Positions 14,800 through 16,878 of a stretch of 16,878 bases of DNA are shown piece after piece. Origin of the DNA: Acidothermaceae bacterium (GTDB taxonomy: Bacteria; Actinomycetota; Actinomycetes; Acidothermales; Acidothermaceae). How positions within the stretch are numbered: position 1 is the stretch's first letter; the number at the start of each line of letters is the position of its first letter. The notes below the pieces were generated by a model. The model was not told the origin of the DNA and made no database searches. It saw only the letters and a program-made list of their open reading frames with translations. A program made the position numbers and the translations under genes. Location: the NCBI GenBank assembly GCA_025925185.1, contig JAICLV010000041.1, positions 1 to 16,878 of the forward strand, given 5' to 3'.

Positions 14800-15300
14800 T
14801 CAGTGCGGTTTCACGTGGTCGAACGGCTCGAGACAGTCGGCGCAGCGGTACATCGCCTGGCACGGCGTCGCGCCGAACCGCGACACCAGCCTGGTCTGAA
14901 TCGAGCCGCATTGCGGGCAGCGCACCCCGAGCTCAACGTCGACCGCCGCGCCAGCGTCAACGCCACCGCGCGGCGCGGGCGGCGCGATCCCGTTGCGCGC
15001 CAGCTTTTCCAAGCCGGCCGGTGTGATCCAGTCGGTGGTCCAGGCCGGCGCGAGCACCGTGTGCGCCACGACGTCGGAGAACCCCGCCGCGCGGAGCGCC
15101 GCGACGATGTCGTCACGGATTACATCGGTGGCAGGGCAGCCGGAGTAGGTCGGTGTGACGACGACCTCGACGCGCCCCCCGTCGTCCACGATGACGTCGC
15201 GCACGATGCCGAGATCGCCGACGGTGACGAATGGCATCTCCGGGTCGGGCACCGACTCGCAGATCGCGCGCGCGTCGGCGATCAGCAGCGAGGTCACCAT
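14800..15300 (-). CDS. paaD: PaaD, Fe-S assembly (DUF59/MIP18-like) protein of the phenylacetyl-CoA epoxidase
   Basis: PaaD is a helper of the epoxidase, probably for maturation of the PaaE Fe-S cluster, not a catalytic subunit. It has 166 residues, as in E. coli. The N-terminal DUF59 domain shows DPEMPFVTVGDLGIVRDV (19-36) and PTYSGCPATDVIRDDI with conserved Cys55. The C-terminus is a zinc-ribbon-like module with CPQC (128-131) and CADC (153-156). Start: ATG at 15300 overlaps paaC by 7 nt; GTG at 15297 would give the GTGA overlap typical of the operon. A longer frame to 15459 lies wholly inside paaC and is rejected. Confidence 0.94.
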   Translation of the reverse strand: MVTSLLIADARAICESVPDPEMPFVTVGDLGIVRDVIVDDGGRVEVVVTPTYSGCPATDVIRDDIVAALRAAGFSDVVAHTVLAPAWTTDWITPAGLEKLARNGIAPPAPRGGVDAGAAVDVELGVRCPQCGSIQTRLVSRFGATPCQAMYRCADCLEPFDHVKPH

Positions 15301-16082
15301 TTGCCGCCGGGATACGTGCGATGCAGGTACTGCATCTCGGCAAGCAGGTAGCCGAACCCCTCGGTGTGCACGCCGCGCCGGCCACCGTGCGACGTCCAGG
15401 TCGTCGCGGGCACAGTAAGCGTCGCCGAGCTCAGCACCTCGGCGATGGCCAGCCCCCACCGCGATTTCAACGTCGAGGGGTCGACGCCGATCCCAGCGGC
15501 GGCGAGCGACCGCTCCACGTCGTCCGACTCAAAGAGCTCTGCCGTGAACGGCCAGATCCGGTCGACGGCGGCCTGCATGCGGCGATGGCTCTCGTCGGTG
15601 CCGTCGCCGAGCCGGATGGTCCACTGCGTCGCGTGGTCGTTGTGGTACGCCGCCTCTTTGACGCCCTTGGCCGCGACGCCGGCAAACAAGTCGTCGTGGG
15701 AGCTGATCAGCTCCTCGTACAACGCGAGTTGGTAGGTGGAGAAGAACAGCTGGCGGGCGATGGTGTGCGCGAAGTCGCCGTTCTCCTGCTCGACGAGGTG
15801 GACGTTGGTGAACTCACGCTCGGTGCGCAGGTAGGCGAGGTCGTCCTCGTCGCGGCCGGCGGCCTCGACGACACCTGCGTAGTCGAGCAGCGCGCGCGCC
15901 TGCCCGAGCAGGTCGAGCGCGATGTTGGTGAGCGCGATGTCCTCTTCGATCTCGGGCGCGCGGGAGGCCCACTCCGACAGTCGCTGCGCCAAGATCAGCG
16001 CGTCGTCGCCCAGCCGAAGCGCGTAGACGAATCGCTCGCGCGCCATGGCGTCGTTGGTACCCGCAGAGTCCTTCGCGATCAC
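15294..16082 (-). CDS. paaC: Phenylacetyl-CoA epoxidase structural subunit PaaC
   Basis: PaaC is the non-catalytic ferritin-like partner of PaaA in the PaaABC(E) multicomponent monooxygenase. It has 262 residues, slightly longer than E. coli PaaC because of a short N-terminal tail ([16 protein letters not shown]). Family blocks: ALRLGDDALILAQRLSEW, APEIEEDIALTNIALDLLGQARALLDYAG, LVEQENGDFAHTIARQLFFSTYQ, KEAAYHNDHATQWTIRLGDGTDESHRRMQAA and WTSHGGRRGVHTEGFGYLLAEMQYLHRTYPGGKW. The GTG start overlaps the paaB stop as GTGA. An internal Met at residue 13 is an alternative start. Confidence 0.96.
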   Translation of the reverse strand: MIAKDSAGTNDAMARERFVYALRLGDDALILAQRLSEWASRAPEIEEDIALTNIALDLLGQARALLDYAGVVEAAGRDEDDLAYLRTEREFTNVHLVEQENGDFAHTIARQLFFSTYQLALYEELISSHDDLFAGVAAKGVKEAAYHNDHATQWTIRLGDGTDESHRRMQAAVDRIWPFTAELFESDDVERSLAAAGIGVDPSTLKSRWGLAIAEVLSSATLTVPATTWTSHGGRRGVHTEGFGYLLAEMQYLHRTYPGGKW

Positions 16083-16393
16083 ATCTGTCGCACTTCCTCC
16101 GGCAAGTTGTAGAAGGTCGGATGCCGGTAGACCTTATCTGCGCTCGGGTCGAAGAACGGGTCCTTTTCGTCAGGAGTCGAGGCAGTTATTTCCGCCGACG
16201 GCACCACCCAGATGCTGACCCCCTCACCACGGCGGGTGTAGACGTCGCGCGCGTTGCGCAGCGCCATCTCGGCATCAGCCGCGTGGAGACTGCCCGCGTG
16301 CACGTGTGACAACCCACGTCGTCCGCGCACGAACACCTCCCACAACGTCGTTTCGTCGCGCCGCTGGCCCAACTGAGGAAGTCCGACGCTCAT
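16079..16393 (-). CDS. paaB: Phenylacetyl-CoA epoxidase subunit PaaB
   Basis: PaaB is a small subunit needed for assembly of the epoxidase, linking PaaAC units. It has 104 residues, close to the roughly 95 of E. coli. Family features are [20 protein letters not shown] (16-35), [29 protein letters not shown] (41-69), and the C-terminal [24 protein letters not shown]. Start: ATG at 16393 overlaps the paaA stop as ATGA. The frame continues upstream to 16513, but that part is Arg/Gly-rich, lies inside paaA and is unlike PaaB. Confidence 0.95.
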   Translation of the reverse strand: MSVGLPQLGQRRDETTLWEVFVRGRRGLSHVHAGSLHAADAEMALRNARDVYTRRGEGVSIWVVPSAEITASTPDEKDPFFDPSADKVYRHPTFYNLPEEVRQM

Positions 16394-16878
16394 GCCACCG
16401 CCCCCGCAACCCGCCGCACGGCCTGCTTCGCGGCGTGCGCGGCGGCCGCCGCACGCACCCACGCGCCGTTCTCGTGGGCCTTGACCCGCTGCGCGATCCG
16501 CTGCTCGTTGCACGGCCCGTTGCCCTTGACGACCTCGTAGAACTCGCTCCAGTCGATCTCGCCGAAGTCGTAATGGCCGGTCGCCTCGTTGAGCCGCAGG
16601 TCGGGGTCGGGCAGCGTGAGACCGAGCACGGCGGCCTGCGGCACGGTCATGTCGACGAACTTTCGCCGCAGCTCGTCATTGGAGAACCGCTTGATGCCCC
16701 AGGCCATCGACTGCGCGGAGTTCGGCGACTCGGCGTCGGGCGGGCCGAACATCATCAGCGACGGCCACCACCACCGGTTGACGGCGTCCTGCGCCATCTC
16801 GTGCTGCGCGGGCGTGCCGTTCGACAGCGTGAGCAGGAGGTCGAAGCCCTGCCGCTGATGGAACGACTCCTCCTTGCA
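16390..16878 (-). CDS. paaA: Phenylacetyl-CoA epoxidase catalytic subunit PaaA, C-terminal part, cut by right edge
   Basis: PaaA carries the diiron site that forms the ring-1,2-epoxide of phenylacetyl-CoA. The last 162 codons are present; the 5' half lies beyond the edge. The visible part opens [20 protein letters not shown], in which EESFH contains the final EXXH pair of diiron ligands. The family blocks [40 protein letters not shown] and [22 protein letters not shown] follow. The tail is Ala-rich ([20 protein letters not shown]). A Met at 16797 is internal, not the start. It is the first paa gene visible of a minus-strand operon paaABCDE whose promoter lies outside the window. Confidence 0.96.
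   Translation of the reverse strand, partial: CKEESFHQRQGFDLLLTLSNGTPAQHEMAQDAVNRWWWPSLMMFGPPDAESPNSAQSMAWGIKRFSNDELRRKFVDMTVPQAAVLGLTLPDPDLRLNEATGHYDFGEIDWSEFYEVVKGNGPCNEQRIAQRVKAHENGAWVRAAAAAHAAKQAVRRVAGAVA

Noticed and set aside
15231..16112. Plus-strand frame of 293 codons
   Set aside because: Antisense to paaC and paaD, whose motifs are unmistakable; a GC-rich shadow frame.
1..16878. tRNA, rRNA, CRISPR array, insertion sequence or prophage genes
   Set aside because: I looked on both strands and saw no tRNA-like cloverleaf ends, regularly spaced repeats, transposase motifs or integrase motifs.

Overview
The window comes from a high-GC Gram-positive bacterium, an actinomycete. The evidence is an SigA/HrdB-type sigma factor with a long Ala/acidic N-terminal extension, a WXG100-like protein, a DUF1684 protein, many GTG/TTG starts, GTGA/ATGA gene overlaps and strongly GC-biased codons. 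I cannot fix the genus. Part of it is a phenylacetate/homogentisate catabolic island placed beside a housekeeping sigma factor.

Layout, left to right. (1) 1-794, minus: N-terminal 264 residues of the principal sigma factor, running off the left edge. (2) 1060-2669, minus: a WXG100-like helical protein translationally coupled to an alpha/beta-hydrolase that has its own helical N-terminus, a possible type VII (ESX) substrate pair. (3) 2789-3379, minus: an atypical HhH-GPD protein. (4) 3455-5466, minus: hmgA (homogentisate 1,2-dioxygenase) coupled to a DUF1684 gene, with an inverted repeat in the hmgA promoter region. (5) 5581-7289, minus: paaK and paaI, divergent from (6) 7367-9642, plus: paaN and a TetR regulator, probably PaaR. 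The 77-bp gap between paaI and paaN carries a perfect 14-bp palindrome that is the likely operator. (7) 9643-10168: a 526-bp stretch without an intact gene, holding a 17-bp-arm inverted repeat and a decayed membrane-protein gene with two apparent frameshifts. (8) 10169-11202, minus: azlD and azlC, with (9) an SDR dehydrogenase upstream of them. (10) 12015-13739, plus: a GAF-SpoIIE phosphatase-HATPase regulator that overlaps the 3' end of paaE tail to tail. (11) 13727-16878, minus: paaE, paaD, paaC, paaB and the C-terminal half of paaA, which runs off the right edge.

How the genes work together. PaaK activates phenylacetate to phenylacetyl-CoA. PaaABCE, matured with help from PaaD, epoxidises the ring. 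PaaN oxidises the ring-opened aldehyde after the isomerisation and hydrolysis steps. PaaI rescues CoA from dead-end thioesters, and the TetR protein probably senses phenylacetyl-CoA. HmgA opens homogentisate, the tyrosine/phenylalanine branch. The isomerase PaaG, a hydratase for ring opening, the beta-oxidation enzymes and the maleylacetoacetate/fumarylacetoacetate enzymes are not in the window. All family assignments come from reading motifs; no database search was run.
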